64,000 nucleotides of DNA from positions 434,001-498,000 of the forward strand of contig NZ_FMVT01000001.1 of the NCBI RefSeq assembly GCF_900102505.1. Direction: 5' to 3'. How positions within the stretch are numbered: position 1 is the first letter of the stretch; the number at the start of each line of letters is the position of its first letter. A program made the position numbers and the translations under genes. The notes under the pieces are model-generated. The model did no database searches, had not been told where the DNA came from, and was given only the letters and a program-made list of their open reading frames with translations. Positions 38,492 through 48,139 of this stretch are shown piece after piece. This DNA is from Paracoccus tibetensis. Its GTDB lineage: Bacteria > Pseudomonadota > Alphaproteobacteria > Rhodobacterales > Rhodobacteraceae.

Positions 38492-39937
38492 ATGCGGCGC
38501 ATGGCAGTGATGGTTCTGGCGGCGGCTCTGCCGGCCGCGGCATGGGCCGAGGACGTGGTGATCCGGCTGGAGGCCAAGCGCACCGCCGAGGCGGCGGCGC
38601 AGGCGGCGGCGGCCTATGCCGCGCGGTTCGAGAACGTGGTGACGCTGGACCTGCCCGGCGGCTGGACCGGCATCGCCATCGGTCCCCTGGAGCGTGAGGA
38701 GGCGGTGGCCCGGCTCGCGGAGCTGAAGGCCGCCCGTGCGGTGCCCTCTGACGCCTTCGTCAGCGCGCCCCCGACCAGCACGGTGCTGGTGCCAGCGGGG
38801 CAGGAGGCAGGCACGACTGCCGACGACGCGGCGGATACGGCGAACGATGCGGCGGAGGCAGAGGAAGCTGCCGCCGCGGATGATGCGGCGGAGGCGGAGG
38901 AGATTGCCGCCGACGCCGATCCGGCGGATGCGGGGGCGGATGCGCCGGAACCGGAGCCCGCGGCAGAGCCGGAGCCTGCACCCGAGCCGGAAGCGCCAGC
39001 GCTGCCGGAGGGCAGCTTCCTGCGGCTCGAGGCCTATGCGGATGAGGCCGAGGCCCGCGCCGCCCTGGCGCGCTGGTCCGATGCGTTCGGTTCGGCCTGG
39101 ATGTGGCAGCTGCCGGACGGCTGGTTCGCCATCGCGATCGGGCCGCTGCCGGCCGAGGCCGCCTCGGCCTGGCTGCCGGTCCTCAGGTCGGCCGAGGTCA
39201 TCCCCTCGGACGCGCTGGCCACCGAGGCCGCCGCCCTCGGCACGCCGGTCGAGGAGGGCGCCGCGCCGAACGGGCTGGAGGCGCCCGGCGAGGCCCAGCC
39301 CCTACCGCCCTTGGACGAGGTGCAGCGCGCGCTGCGTTGGGCGGGCCATTACGAGGGCGAGATCGACGGCAAGGACGGGCCGATGACGCAGGCCGCGATC
39401 CGGGCGCAGATCGCGACGGCTCGCGCCTCGACCGATCCCGGCACGGCGCTGCGGCTGCTGATCGAGCACCGCAACGCCTGGCGCGCCGAGCTGGGCCTGC
39501 GCGAGCTGCGCGACGAGGCGACGGGCCTGTCGGTCACCGCTCCGATGGAGGCGCTGGCCTTCGACCGCGCCGAGCGCGCGCTGTCGATCTACGGGCCGGC
39601 GAACGACTCGGGCGCAGCGATGATCCTCTTCAGCCAAGAGGGCGGGCAGCAGGAGCTGCTGGACCTCGCCGGGCTGGTGACCGCGCTTGGCTGGGTGCCC
39701 CAGCCCCGACGCGCCATCTCGCAGGGGCGGGTGCGCCTGGACGGGGCCAATGACAGCCATGTCGCCAGCGCCGAGGGCTGGGTGAGGGACGGCCGCGCCG
39801 AGGGGTTCGTGCTGATCTGGCCGGCCTCGGACCCCGACACGCAGCGCCGCATCGCCGCCGAGATGTCCGACAGCCTGGCGCGCTTCGCCGAGGCGGGCGA
39901 GGATGCCGGCGCTCCCGCCTTACCGGTCAGCGAGTGA
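38492..39937 (+). CDS. Secreted protein with two SPOR-like repeats and a peptidoglycan-binding domain
   Basis: A 481-aa protein: signal peptide [19 protein letters not shown], a first SPOR-like unit (about 24-92, IRLEAKRTAEAAAQAAAAYAARF, GGWTGIAIGPLEREEA, VPSDAFV), an acidic Ala/Glu/Asp/Pro linker (about 105-170), a second unit (about 175-245, FLRLEAYADEAEARAALARWSDAF, DGWFAIAIGPLPAEA, IPSDALA), a PG_binding_1-like segment (EVQRALRWAGHYEGEIDGKDGPMTQAAI) and a C-terminal domain of unknown fold. SPOR domains bind denuded glycans at septa, so a wall-associated role is inferred. AAGGAG lies 9 bases before the ATG. It ends head-on to trkH. Confidence 0.8.
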   Translation: MRRMAVMVLAAALPAAAWAEDVVIRLEAKRTAEAAAQAAAAYAARFENVVTLDLPGGWTGIAIGPLEREEAVARLAELKAARAVPSDAFVSAPPTSTVLVPAGQEAGTTADDAADTANDAAEAEEAAAADDAAEAEEIAADADPADAGADAPEPEPAAEPEPAPEPEAPALPEGSFLRLEAYADEAEARAALARWSDAFGSAWMWQLPDGWFAIAIGPLPAEAASAWLPVLRSAEVIPSDALATEAAALGTPVEEGAAPNGLEAPGEAQPLPPLDEVQRALRWAGHYEGEIDGKDGPMTQAAIRAQIATARASTDPGTALRLLIEHRNAWRAELGLRELRDEATGLSVTAPMEALAFDRAERALSIYGPANDSGAAMILFSQEGGQQELLDLAGLVTALGWVPQPRRAISQGRVRLDGANDSHVASAEGWVRDGRAEGFVLIWPASDPDTQRRIAAEMSDSLARFAEAGEDAGAPALPVSE

Positions 39938-39948
39938 CGGGGTGACGC

Positions 39949-41400
39949 TCAGCCGCGCCAGAAGCGTGGCAGCAGCAGCACGAGGACCGAGACCAGCTCG
40001 AGCCGGCCCAGATACATCCCGAGGATCATCATCCACTTGGCGGCGTCGGGAAAGCCGGTGACGCTGCCATTGGCGCTGACCTCGGGGCCCCAGACCGGGC
40101 CGATATTGGCGATGGCCGTCCAGGCCCCGGTCAGGGCAGTGCGCGGATGCAGCCCGGTCAGCGAGAGGCCCACGATCAGAAGGCCGAAGGTCAGCATGAA
40201 CAGCGTGAAGAAGGCCATGACCGAGTCGACGACGTCCTTCTCGAGCGGCCGGCCCTCGTAGCGCAGCGGATAGATCCGGTGGGGCGAGTGCATGCGCCGG
40301 ATCTGCGCGCGCACGGCCTCGAACAGCACGAGGTAGCGGAACACCTTGACCGAGCAGCCGGTCGAGCCGGTGCAGCCGCCGATCAGCCCGACGACGATCA
40401 GCAGCGCCAGCGGCAGGTGCCCCCAGGCCAGCATGTCGGTCGAGGCGTAGCCCGTGCCCGAGAAGGTCGAGATCGTGTTGAACACCGTCTCGCGGACCAG
40501 CTCCAGCGGGTGCTGGTCCTGGTGCATGTAGAGCAGCCGGTAGAGGGCGATGATCGCGCAGGCGTAAAAGATCCAGCGCAGGTAGGTCCGCACCTGCCGG
40601 TCCTGCCAGATCGAGACGTAATCCCCACGCATCGCCTGCACCAGCCGGATGAACGGCACCGAGGCCAGGATCATGAAGACCGAGGCCGCCCATTCCGGCC
40701 CGCCCAGATAGGCGCCGAAGCTGGCGTCGTAGTTGGAAAAGCCCCCGGTCGAGCAGGTGGTCATCGCGTGGACGATGGCGTCGAAGCCGGTCATGCCCAG
40801 CATCATGTAGGTCAGCGCGCAGGCGACGGTCATGAGCACGTAGATCACCGTCATCTCCGAGGCGATGGCGCCGGCGCGGGGCAGCACCTTGCCGAGCGTG
40901 TCGAAGCCCTCGGACCGGAAGAACTGCATCCCCCCGATCTTCATCACCGGCAGGAAGACCATCGCGACGACGACGATCCCCAGCCCGCCCATCCATTGTA
41001 GGATCGCGCGCCACAGGTGCACGCCTCGCGGCAGCCCGTCGAGGACCGGAAAGGCGGTGGTGCCGGTGGTGGTGACGCCCGACATGGATTCGAAGAAGGC
41101 ATCGACCAGCCGCGCGCCGGGCTGGCCCAGAACGAAGGGCATCGCGCCGAAGACCGGGATGACGATCCAGATCCCCGAGGTCAGTAGGAAGGCCTGCTGC
41201 AGCTTCAGCGAGGTGTAGCGCCCCCGCGTGACCACCGTGACCAGCATCCCGATCACGACCGTCACCAGGCTGCATTCCAGGAAGACCATCCAGTGCGGAT
41301 CGCCGTTCCACCAGTCCACCAGCATGGGCGCCGTCATGGCGGCGCCCAAGGCGATGACGATCTTTCCAATAGGATGGGCCACCGGGCGCAGGTCGATCAT
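39949..41400 (-). CDS. trkH: Trk-type potassium uptake permease
   Basis: A 483-aa membrane protein with about ten helices and the four selectivity-filter loops of the Trk/Ktr family: SMSGVTTTGTTAFPVLDG, MTTCSTGGFSNYDASFG, STFSGTGYASTD and AIANIGPVWGPEVSANG. The start at 41400 (MIDLRPVAHPIGKIV) fits the family; an open extension to 41565 is Arg/Pro-rich noise. TrkA is not in the window. It diverges from ppx by 211 bp. Confidence 0.93.
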   Translation of the reverse strand: MIDLRPVAHPIGKIVIALGAAMTAPMLVDWWNGDPHWMVFLECSLVTVVIGMLVTVVTRGRYTSLKLQQAFLLTSGIWIVIPVFGAMPFVLGQPGARLVDAFFESMSGVTTTGTTAFPVLDGLPRGVHLWRAILQWMGGLGIVVVAMVFLPVMKIGGMQFFRSEGFDTLGKVLPRAGAIASEMTVIYVLMTVACALTYMMLGMTGFDAIVHAMTTCSTGGFSNYDASFGAYLGGPEWAASVFMILASVPFIRLVQAMRGDYVSIWQDRQVRTYLRWIFYACAIIALYRLLYMHQDQHPLELVRETVFNTISTFSGTGYASTDMLAWGHLPLALLIVVGLIGGCTGSTGCSVKVFRYLVLFEAVRAQIRRMHSPHRIYPLRYEGRPLEKDVVDSVMAFFTLFMLTFGLLIVGLSLTGLHPRTALTGAWTAIANIGPVWGPEVSANGSVTGFPDAAKWMMILGMYLGRLELVSVLVLLLPRFWRG

Positions 41401-41551
41401 CCCGCCTGCTTGCCGCCTTGCCCCCGCGCCGTCAAGCGGGCCGCGCGCGGCGCGGCGCCATGACCCGCGCGCCGCCTGCCGGAGGGCCGGCCGCGCTGCC
41501 CGCACAAGCGGCTGCGGCGCGCGGCGCGGGGTCACGCTGCGGCAGCGCCCC

Positions 41552-41580
41552 TTGAACCAGCGCATCCGGCAGGTTACGTT
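41552..41580 (+). promoter_or_regulatory. Candidate promoter of ppx-rlmE
   Basis: TTGAAC (41552-41557) and TACGTT (41575-41580) are 17 bp apart and about 32 bp before the ppx ATG in the trkH-ppx divergent gap. The -10 is poor. Pattern evidence only. Confidence 0.3.
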
Positions 41581-41611
41581 TTGTGCAACTTGTCATCGGA
41601 GGGCGTGTGTC

Positions 41612-42733
41612 ATGACGCCCAAGCGTCCTGCGGGTGCGGACGCGTTCCCGAGAAATGCGGTCGAGCCGTCAGGCACCCGACAACCCGAGGAAGGAGCGCT
41701 CTATGCCGCGCTCGATCTCGGGACCAATTCGTGCCGGATGCTGATTGCCCGTCCGGCGGGCAGTCAGTTTTCGGTCATCGACAGCTTCTCCAAGCCGGTT
41801 CAGCTTGGCCAGGGGCTGGAAGCTTCGGGACGCCTGTCCCGCAGCTCGATGGCGCGCACGGTCCATGCGCTGCAGGTCTGCAAGCGCAAGCTGGAACAGC
41901 ACAAGGTCCGCAAGATGCGGCTTGTGGCCACCGAGGCGTGCCGCAGGGCCAAGAACAGCCGCGACTTCATGCGGACGATCCGGCGCGAGACGGGCCTTCC
42001 GGTCGAGGTCATCGACGCCGAGGAGGAGGCGCGCCTCGCCGTCATCTCCTGCGCGCCGCTGGTCAGCCACAAGACCGAGACGCTGATGGTCGTCGATATC
42101 GGCGGCGGCTCGACCGAGCTGGTCTGGATCGATCTCGAGGATGTCGAGCCGAAAGAGCGCCCCCGCGCGATCATGCGCCTGTCGGACGGCTTCGGGAACC
42201 CGCAGCCGGGCGGGGCGCGCGTGGTCGACTGGATCAGCGTTCCCCTGGGCGTCGCGACGCTGCGCGACCAGTTCGCCGATGTCGAGGACGACCAGGGCCG
42301 CTTCGCCCTCATGTCCTGGTTCTTTGAGGAGGCGCTGTCGGGCTTTGCCCCCTATGCCGACGGCGCGCCGGACGAGGGGTTTCAGATCATCGGCACCTCG
42401 GGCACGGTCACGACTGTCGCCGCCAGCTTCCTCGGCCTGCGCCGCTACGACCGCACCAAGGTCGACGGGCTCGAGATGACCTCCGAGCAGATCGACCGCG
42501 TCATCCATTCCTACCTGCAACTCGGCCCCGAGGGGCGCCGCACCGATCCGCGCATCGGCCGAGAGCGGCACGCGCTGATCATGTCCGGGGCCGCCATCCT
42601 GCAGACCCTGATGCGGGTCTGGCCGACGACGCGGCTCTCGGTGGCGGATCGGGGGCTGCGCGAGGGGTTGCTTTACGCCCAGATGGTGCGCGATGGGGTG
42701 CTGGCGCCCGAAGGACTGAACGGAGTGGCCTGA
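41612..42733 (+). CDS. ppx: Ppx/GppA phosphatase family protein
   Basis: Exopolyphosphatase or pppGpp phosphatase of the ASKHA fold. The 373-aa protein has the phosphate-1 loop [28 protein letters not shown] for phosphate-2 and the [13 protein letters not shown] adenosine-type motif, with [12 protein letters not shown] before it. It lacks the long C-terminal HD-like domain of E. coli Ppx (about 513 aa), as usual for alphaproteobacterial members. GGAGG precedes the start at 41612. It overlaps rlmE by one base. Confidence 0.9.
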   Translation: MTPKRPAGADAFPRNAVEPSGTRQPEEGALYAALDLGTNSCRMLIARPAGSQFSVIDSFSKPVQLGQGLEASGRLSRSSMARTVHALQVCKRKLEQHKVRKMRLVATEACRRAKNSRDFMRTIRRETGLPVEVIDAEEEARLAVISCAPLVSHKTETLMVVDIGGGSTELVWIDLEDVEPKERPRAIMRLSDGFGNPQPGGARVVDWISVPLGVATLRDQFADVEDDQGRFALMSWFFEEALSGFAPYADGAPDEGFQIIGTSGTVTTVAASFLGLRRYDRTKVDGLEMTSEQIDRVIHSYLQLGPEGRRTDPRIGRERHALIMSGAAILQTLMRVWPTTRLSVADRGLREGLLYAQMVRDGVLAPEGLNGVA

Positions 42734-43500
42734 TGACGAAACAACCCACCAGCCGCGAGGGCAAGACCAGCGGCCGCGGCACGCGCGATCTGAAGGTGCG
42801 CGTGAAGACCGCCAAGGGCCGCAAGATGTCCTCGAAGCTCTGGCTCGAGCGGCAGCTGAACGACCCCTATGTCGCCCGCGCGAAACGCGAGGGCTATCGC
42901 GGCCGCGCCGCCTACAAGATCATCGAGCTGGACGACAAGTACCGCTTCCTGACCCCCGGCGCCCGCGTCGTGGATCTCGGCTGCGCGCCCGGCGGCTGGT
43001 GCCAGGTGGCCGTCGCCCGCGTCAACGCGCTCGGCGAGAAGTCCGGCAAGAAGATCGGCCGCGTCCTCGGCCTCGACCTGCAGGAGGTCGATCCGATCGC
43101 AGGCGCCGAGATCCACCAGCTCGATTTCCTCTCGGAAGGCGCCGACGACCAGGTGAAGGAATGGCTCGGCGGTCCCGCCGACGTCGTGATGTCCGACATG
43201 GCCGCCAGCGCCTCGGGCCACAAGGGCACCGACCACATCCGCATCGTGGCCCTGGTCGAGGCCGCCGCCCAACTCGCCTTCGACGTGCTCGAGCCCGGTG
43301 GCACCTTCGTCGCCAAGGTCCTCGCCGGCGGCGCCGAGACCGAGATGCAGGCGATGCTCAAGCGCAACTTCGACAAGGTCGCGAACGTCAAGCCGCCCGC
43401 GAGCCGCAGCGACAGCTCGGAAAAGTTCGTCGTCGCCACGGGCTTCCGGGGCCGCCCTGACAGCGCAGCCGGCAGCGAAACGGCTGTTTCTCTGTTGTAG
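42733..43500 (+). CDS. rlmE: 23S rRNA (uridine-2552-2'-O)-methyltransferase
   Basis: FtsJ-type SAM methyltransferase that modifies U2552 in the ribosomal A-loop. The 255-aa protein has a basic N-terminal extension (about 1-40), [19 protein letters not shown] with the catalytic Lys, the SAM motif [32 protein letters not shown] and FVAKVLAGG. Its last codons and stop lie in the start of an intergenic element copy. It is coupled to ppx (TGATG). Confidence 0.95.
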   Translation: MTKQPTSREGKTSGRGTRDLKVRVKTAKGRKMSSKLWLERQLNDPYVARAKREGYRGRAAYKIIELDDKYRFLTPGARVVDLGCAPGGWCQVAVARVNALGEKSGKKIGRVLGLDLQEVDPIAGAEIHQLDFLSEGADDQVKEWLGGPADVVMSDMAASASGHKGTDHIRIVALVEAAAQLAFDVLEPGGTFVAKVLAGGAETEMQAMLKRNFDKVANVKPPASRSDSSEKFVVATGFRGRPDSAAGSETAVSLL

Positions 43501-43536
43501 AAATACCCCGGGGGTCCGGGGGCGCGAAGCCCCCGG
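43486..43536 (-). repeat. Copy of the hairpin-GGATATTT intergenic element overlapping the rlmE stop
   Basis: Read leftward: CCGGGGG (43536-43530), loop, CCCCCGG (43522-43516), ACCCCCGGGGTATTTCTACAACAGAG. The variant end GGTATTTCTACAACAGAG replaces GGATATTTGGACACAGAAG. It contains the TAG of rlmE. Confidence 0.65.
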
Positions 43537-43541
43537 CTTCC

Positions 43542-43562
43542 GCCTGCCCGGCACGGGCAGGC
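43542..43562. terminator. Hairpin between convergent rlmE and parE
   Basis: GCCTGCCCG (43542-43550), loop GCA, CGGGCAGGC (43554-43562): perfect 9-bp stem ending just before the parE stop. No U-tract is present. Confidence 0.5.
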
Positions 43563-43564
43563 CA

Positions 43565-45523
43565 TCAAACGTCCAGCTCCTCCACGAAGCGCGCGTTCTC
43601 CTGGATGTACTCGAACCGCAGCTCGGGCTTCTTGCCCATCAGCCGCTCGACCAGATCGCCCGTCTCGCCGCCCTCGTCGTCGTCGATGCTGACCCGGATG
43701 AGCTTCCTCGTCTTGGGGTTCATCGTCGTGTCCTTCAGGTCCTTGGCGTCCATCTCGCCCAGCCCCTTGAAGCGCTGCACGTCGATTTTGCCGCGCCCGC
43801 CAAGGCCCTTGGCCATCATCCGCTCCTTCTCGGCGTCGTCCGAGACGTAAAGCCGATGCGCCCCCTGCGTCAGCCGGTAGAGCGGCGGGCAGGCGAGATA
43901 CAGGTGCCCCTTGTCGATCATCGGCCGCATCTGCGTGAAGAAGAACGTCATCAAGAGCGAGGCAATATGCGCCCCGTCCACGTCGGCATCGGTCATGATG
44001 ATGACCTTGTCATAGCGCAGATCGTCCACGTTGAACTTGCTGCCCATGCCCACGCCAAGAGCCTGGCAGAGATCGTTGATCTCCTGGTTCGCGCCCATCT
44101 TGCTGGACGCAGCCCCCAGCACGTTCAGGATCTTGCCGCGCAGCGGCAGCAGCGCCTGGTTCACCCGGTCGCGGGCCATCTTGGCGCTGCCGCCCGCCGA
44201 ATCGCCCTCGACGATGAACAGCTCGGTCCCGTCCCGCGCCGTCGCGCTGCAATCCACCAGCTTGCCCGGCAGGCGCAGCTTCTTGGTCGCGGTCTTTCGG
44301 GCCGTTTCCTTCTCCTGCTTGCGGCGCAGCCGCTCCTCGGCGCGCAGCACGAGGAAATCGAGGATCGCGCCCGCCGATTTCGTATCCGCCGCCAGCCAGG
44401 TGTCGAAATGATCGCGCACCGCGTTCTCGACCAGACGCGCGGCCTCGGTGGTGGCCAGCCGGTCCTTGGTCTGGCCGACGAATTCCGGCTCGCGGATGAA
44501 GCACGACACCAGCGCGCAGCCGCCCGTCAGCAGGTCCTCGCGGGTGATGTTCGCGGCCTTCTTGTTGCTCACGCGCTCGCCATAGGCGCGCACGCCCTTG
44601 AGGATCGCGGCCCAGAAGCCTGCCTCGTGCGTGCCGCCCTCGGGGGTCGGGACCGTGTTGCAGTAGGACTGGATGAAGCCGTCGCGGGCCGGGGTCCAGT
44701 TGATCGCCCAGTCCACCTTGCCCGGCGCCTTGAAGCGGGCGAAATCGACGGTCCCGGCGAAGGGGCGGTCGGAATAGGTGCTGGCGCCGGACAGCGTCTC
44801 GGCGAGGTAGTCGGCAAGGCCGCCGGGGAAGTGGAACGTGGCCTCGCGCGGGGTCTCGCCGTCGTCGATCTCGGTCTTCCAGCGGATCTCGACGCCGCTG
44901 AAAAGATAGGCCTTCGACTTCACCATCTTGATCAGCCGCGCGGGCTTGAAGCGGTGATGGCCGAATATCTCCTCGTCCGCGTGGAAGGTCACGGTGGTGC
45001 CGCGCCGGTTCGGCGCCGCGCCGATCCGTGCCACCGGCCCGGCCGGAACGCCGCGCGAGAAGCGCTGCTCGTAAAGCTCCTTGTTCCGGGCGACCTGCAC
45101 CACCATCAGGTCCGACAGCGCGTTGACGACCGAGGCGCCGACCCCGTGCAGCCCGCCCGAGGTCTGGTAGGCATCGCCCGAGAACTTGCCCCCCGCATGC
45201 AGCGTGCAGAGGATCACCTCCAGCGCCGACTTGCCCGGAAACTTCGGATGCGGGTCGATGGGGATGCCCCGGCCGTTGTCGCGGACGGTGACGCTGTAAT
45301 CGGCGGCCAGTTCGACCTCGATCCGGGTCGCGTGCCCCGCCACGGCCTCGTCCATCGAGTTGTCGAGGATCTCGGCCACGAGGTGATGCAGCGCGCGCTC
45401 GTCCGTGCCGCCGATATACATGCCGGGGCGCTTGCGGACAGGCTCCAGCCCCTCCAGCACCTCGATCGAGGATGCGGAATAGCTGTCGGCGCCCAGATCG
45501 CCCGAAAGAAGGTCGTCGGCCAT
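43565..45523 (-). CDS. parE: DNA topoisomerase IV subunit B
   Basis: ATPase subunit that drives decatenation by topoisomerase IV. The 652-aa protein has the GHKL ATP site (HHLVAEILDNSMDEAVAG, VRDNGRGIPIDPH, YQTSGGLHGVGASVVNALS), the Toprim motifs ELFIVEGDSAGGSAKMARDR and IIMTDADVDGAHIASLLMTFF, and HLYLACPPLYRL near the end. Length near 650 and the sequence around VEGDSAGGSAK favour ParE over the longer GyrB (about 800). Confidence 0.93.
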   Translation of the reverse strand: MADDLLSGDLGADSYSASSIEVLEGLEPVRKRPGMYIGGTDERALHHLVAEILDNSMDEAVAGHATRIEVELAADYSVTVRDNGRGIPIDPHPKFPGKSALEVILCTLHAGGKFSGDAYQTSGGLHGVGASVVNALSDLMVVQVARNKELYEQRFSRGVPAGPVARIGAAPNRRGTTVTFHADEEIFGHHRFKPARLIKMVKSKAYLFSGVEIRWKTEIDDGETPREATFHFPGGLADYLAETLSGASTYSDRPFAGTVDFARFKAPGKVDWAINWTPARDGFIQSYCNTVPTPEGGTHEAGFWAAILKGVRAYGERVSNKKAANITREDLLTGGCALVSCFIREPEFVGQTKDRLATTEAARLVENAVRDHFDTWLAADTKSAGAILDFLVLRAEERLRRKQEKETARKTATKKLRLPGKLVDCSATARDGTELFIVEGDSAGGSAKMARDRVNQALLPLRGKILNVLGAASSKMGANQEINDLCQALGVGMGSKFNVDDLRYDKVIIMTDADVDGAHIASLLMTFFFTQMRPMIDKGHLYLACPPLYRLTQGAHRLYVSDDAEKERMMAKGLGGRGKIDVQRFKGLGEMDAKDLKDTTMNPKTRKLIRVSIDDDEGGETGDLVERLMGKKPELRFEYIQENARFVEELDV

Positions 45524-45642
45524 GTGCTGCTTGTCCTGTCGTCTTGTCTGGGGGGCGTTATCTCACGCAGCAGGGCCATGCGGCAAGGGCTGGTGTCCCG
45601 CGCGCGGCCGGACGCCACAGATTGCGCGGGCCTTGAGCAGGC

Positions 45643-46296
45643 TCAAGCCGGCTCGGCCTCGCGCGCGGCCCACATCGTCTTGAACGCCGGGCGGGACTGG
45701 CAGGCGTCCAGCCAGCGGCTGACGGCCGGCCAGGCCGCGCGCAGGCGGTTGTCGGTCCAGCCGTAGCGCACGATCTCGGCCATCATCAGGTCGGCGGCGG
45801 TGAAGCGGCCGCCCACCAGATGACCATGCGCGGCCAGGTGATCCTCGAGCACCTTCAGCGGGCGCTTCAGGCGGTCGATGGCGTCGGTGACCAGCGCGCG
45901 GTCCTCGGCGCCGGCCGCGGGGCGGTTCAGCATCTGGATGGTCAGCGCGTCCGGCTCGATCGAGGTCGCGGCATACAGCGCCCATTGCAGCATCAGCGCG
46001 TCCTCTGCGGCATCGGCGGGCGCCAGATTGCCGCCATGCTTGCGCGTCAGGTGCATGACGGCGGCGAGGGATTCCGAAAGGACCAGCCCCTCGTCCTCGA
46101 TCACCGGGATCGCGCCGGCGGGCGAGAGCGCCAGGAAGGACGGGCTGCGCGTGTTCGGCGGCGCGCCCCGCGCGTCGGCATTGGCGAGGCGGTAGGCCTG
46201 GATCACCGGCTCCTGCCGGAAGGGCAGGTCCAGCTCGTGGCAGAGCCAGATGATGCGCGAGGCGCGCGAGCGGGTGACCCCGTGGATGACAAGCAT
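45643..46296 (-). CDS. Glutathione S-transferase family protein
   Basis: A 217-aa GST: thioredoxin-like N-domain (about 1-82) with MLVIHGVTRSRASRIIWLCHELDLPF and the glutathione-binding PVIEDEGLVLSESLAAVMHL, followed by an all-helical C-domain with HLVGGRFTAADLMMAEIV. The ATG at 46296 matches the family start; the longer open frame is not supported. The substrate is not predictable. It is monocistronic. Confidence 0.9.
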   Translation of the reverse strand: MLVIHGVTRSRASRIIWLCHELDLPFRQEPVIQAYRLANADARGAPPNTRSPSFLALSPAGAIPVIEDEGLVLSESLAAVMHLTRKHGGNLAPADAAEDALMLQWALYAATSIEPDALTIQMLNRPAAGAEDRALVTDAIDRLKRPLKVLEDHLAAHGHLVGGRFTAADLMMAEIVRYGWTDNRLRAAWPAVSRWLDACQSRPAFKTMWAAREAEPA

Positions 46297-46431
46297 GTGC
46301 GGCCCTTCCGTGGCTTTTGCGGCATGGAAGCCCGCCGGGCCGACCGGCGCAACCCCGCCCATCTGGCGCAGCGGTGATTTGCCAAGCGGCGCGCGCGGCC
46401 CTAAACGCACCCCATCCCTGACCAGCCACGG

Positions 46432-47115
46432 ATGGTGCCGATGCCGCGCGTCCCGCTTGCCGCACTTGCCCTTTCGCTTCTGCCCGCCGCCGCCGGCGCG
46501 CATCCGCATGTCTTCATCGATGCAGGGCTGGTGCTGAACTACGACCAGCGCGGCCGGCTCGCCTCGGTCGAGGTGGAATGGGCCTATGACGCCTTCTACT
46601 CGATGCTGATCCTCGAGGATCACGGCATCGTCCCCGGCCCGGCCGGGCTGGCGCCGGACGAGGCCGCCGCGCTGAACGGCTTCGATTCGGACTGGGAGCC
46701 GGGCTTCGAGGGAAGCCTCTATCTGGGTGTCCAGGGGCGGCGCGTGGCACTGGCCCCGCCGCACGGCTTCACGGCCGAGCTTCGGGACGGCCGGCTCGTC
46801 TCGCGCCATGTCCGACCGCTGGCCGAGCCGCTGCCGGGCGATCTGCCGCTGCTGGTCGAGGTCTACGATCCCGAGTTCTACGTCGACTTCTCGATGCCGG
46901 CCGCCCCGGTCATCCGGGGCCGCGCCGACTGCCGGGCCGATTTCCGTCCCGGCGACAGCTATGCGGCGGCCGACGCCTATGCCGCGGCGCTGCGCGACGC
47001 CCTGAGGCGCGAGCTGGGGGCGATGGCCGACGAGGGCGCCGAGGAGATGGTGCAGGTCGACATCGGCTCGGTCGGCGCGGACGAGGTGCGGGTCAGCTGC
47101 GCGGGCGCCTCGTGA
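46432..47115 (+). CDS. DUF1007 periplasmic protein
   Basis: A 227-aa protein with signal peptide (VPLAALALSLLPAAAGA) and mature N-terminus HPHVFIDAGLVLNYDQRGRLASVEVEW, the hallmark of DUF1007. The start could be the ATG at 46432 or the one at 46441 (MPRVPL). The histidines at the mature N-terminus suggest metal binding. Its stop overlaps the GTG of a Ni/Co exporter gene (GTGA), a pairing common for this family, so a periplasmic metal role is inferred. Confidence 0.82.
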   Translation: MVPMPRVPLAALALSLLPAAAGAHPHVFIDAGLVLNYDQRGRLASVEVEWAYDAFYSMLILEDHGIVPGPAGLAPDEAAALNGFDSDWEPGFEGSLYLGVQGRRVALAPPHGFTAELRDGRLVSRHVRPLAEPLPGDLPLLVEVYDPEFYVDFSMPAAPVIRGRADCRADFRPGDSYAAADAYAAALRDALRRELGAMADEGAEEMVQVDIGSVGADEVRVSCAGAS

Positions 47116-48074
47116 CCGGCGCGGCGGGGCGCGTGCTGGCGCTGGCCGGCCTGGGCGTCGGGCTGGCGCTGATGGCGCTGTGGCTCTCGGGCGGGCTGGC
47201 CGGGATCGAGCACTGGGCCGCCGACCGGCAGCGCGAGGTGCAGAACCTGATGGCCGGCGCCCTCGGCCGCCTTCGGGCGGGCGAGCCGGGCGCGGCCCTG
47301 TCGCTGATGGGGCTCTGCTTCGCCTATGGCTTTGCCCATGCTGCGGGGCCGGGGCACGGCAAGCTGGTCATCGGCGGCTACGGCTATGGCAGCCAGGTGC
47401 CGCTGGCGCGTCTGGCGGGTCTGTCGGTGGCGGCCTCGCTGGCGCAGGCGGGGGTGGCGGTCGCCGTGGTGGCGGGCGGCATCGCGATCCTCGATCTCTC
47501 GCGCCAGCAGCTGACCGCGCTGAGCGAGCGGCACATGGCCGATTTCGGCACGCTGATGATCGGCCTCGTAGGCCTGTGGCTGGCCCTGCGCGGGGCGCGG
47601 ATGCTGCGGGACGCGGGCCGCGCCGCCCCCGCGCAGGGCCATCACCACGGGCATCACCACGGGCATCACCACGCGCACGCTTATGACCATGGCGATCACT
47701 GCGGCTGCGGCCATGCGCATGGCCCGACACCCCGGCAGCTGGCCGAAACGCGCAGCTTCCGCGACGGGCTGCTGGTCGTCGCCGGCATCGCCCTGCGGCC
47801 CTGCACCGGCGCGCTGTTCCTGCTGATCCTGACCTGGCGGATGGAGATCTTCGCGATGGGCGTGGCCGGCACCTTCGCGATGGGTATCGGCACGGCCTCG
47901 GTCACGCTGGCGGTCGCCGTGCTGTCGGTCTGGGCGCGCCGCGGCAGCCTGGCGCTGGCACCCGAGAGCGGCCGCTTCGGCACGCTCGCCCGGGTGCTGC
48001 CGGGGGCGATGCAGCTGGGCGCGGGGCTGCTGATCGCGACCGTCTGCGCCGCGATGCTGCTGCGCGTCACTTGA
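47112..48074 (+). CDS. Nickel/cobalt exporter-like permease (NicO/RcnA family)
   Basis: A 320-aa protein with six or seven hydrophobic segments. The N-terminal motif SLMGLCFAYGFAHAAGPGHGKLVIG holds the H-x-x-x-P-x-H-G pattern of the family, and a His-rich cytoplasmic loop (about 178-205, GHHHGHHHGHHHAHAYDHGDHCGCGHAH) follows. Then comes GIALRPCTGALFLLIL. Export or import of Ni or Co is the family role, and the direction is not decidable. The GTG start overlaps the DUF1007 stop by four bases. Its stop overlaps the FNR box of ccoG. Confidence 0.85.
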   Translation: MTGAAGRVLALAGLGVGLALMALWLSGGLAGIEHWAADRQREVQNLMAGALGRLRAGEPGAALSLMGLCFAYGFAHAAGPGHGKLVIGGYGYGSQVPLARLAGLSVAASLAQAGVAVAVVAGGIAILDLSRQQLTALSERHMADFGTLMIGLVGLWLALRGARMLRDAGRAAPAQGHHHGHHHGHHHAHAYDHGDHCGCGHAHGPTPRQLAETRSFRDGLLVVAGIALRPCTGALFLLILTWRMEIFAMGVAGTFAMGIGTASVTLAVAVLSVWARRGSLALAPESGRFGTLARVLPGAMQLGAGLLIATVCAAMLLRVT

Positions 48075-48084
48075 TTCAGGTCAA
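48071..48084 (+). promoter_or_regulatory. FNR box upstream of ccoGHIS
   Basis: TTGATTCAGGTCAA matches the FNR/FnrL consensus TTGAT-N4-ATCAA with one mismatch. A candidate -10 TAGAAG lies at 48107-48112; this places the box near -41.5, the class II activator position. It overlaps the stop codon of the exporter gene. Confidence 0.8.
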
Positions 48085-48139
48085 GGAAGCGGGTCCGCCG
48101 CGGGCCTAGAAGGGTCCTGCGAAACAGGAGCCTGCCTTC

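Noticed and set aside
43298..45766. Rightward 822-codon frame across parE
   Set aside because: Antisense to parE, which has all GHKL and Toprim motifs.
47640..47680. Repeated CATCACCACGGG units, possible tandem repeat element
   Set aside because: They encode the His-rich loop of the Ni/Co permease, normal for the family.
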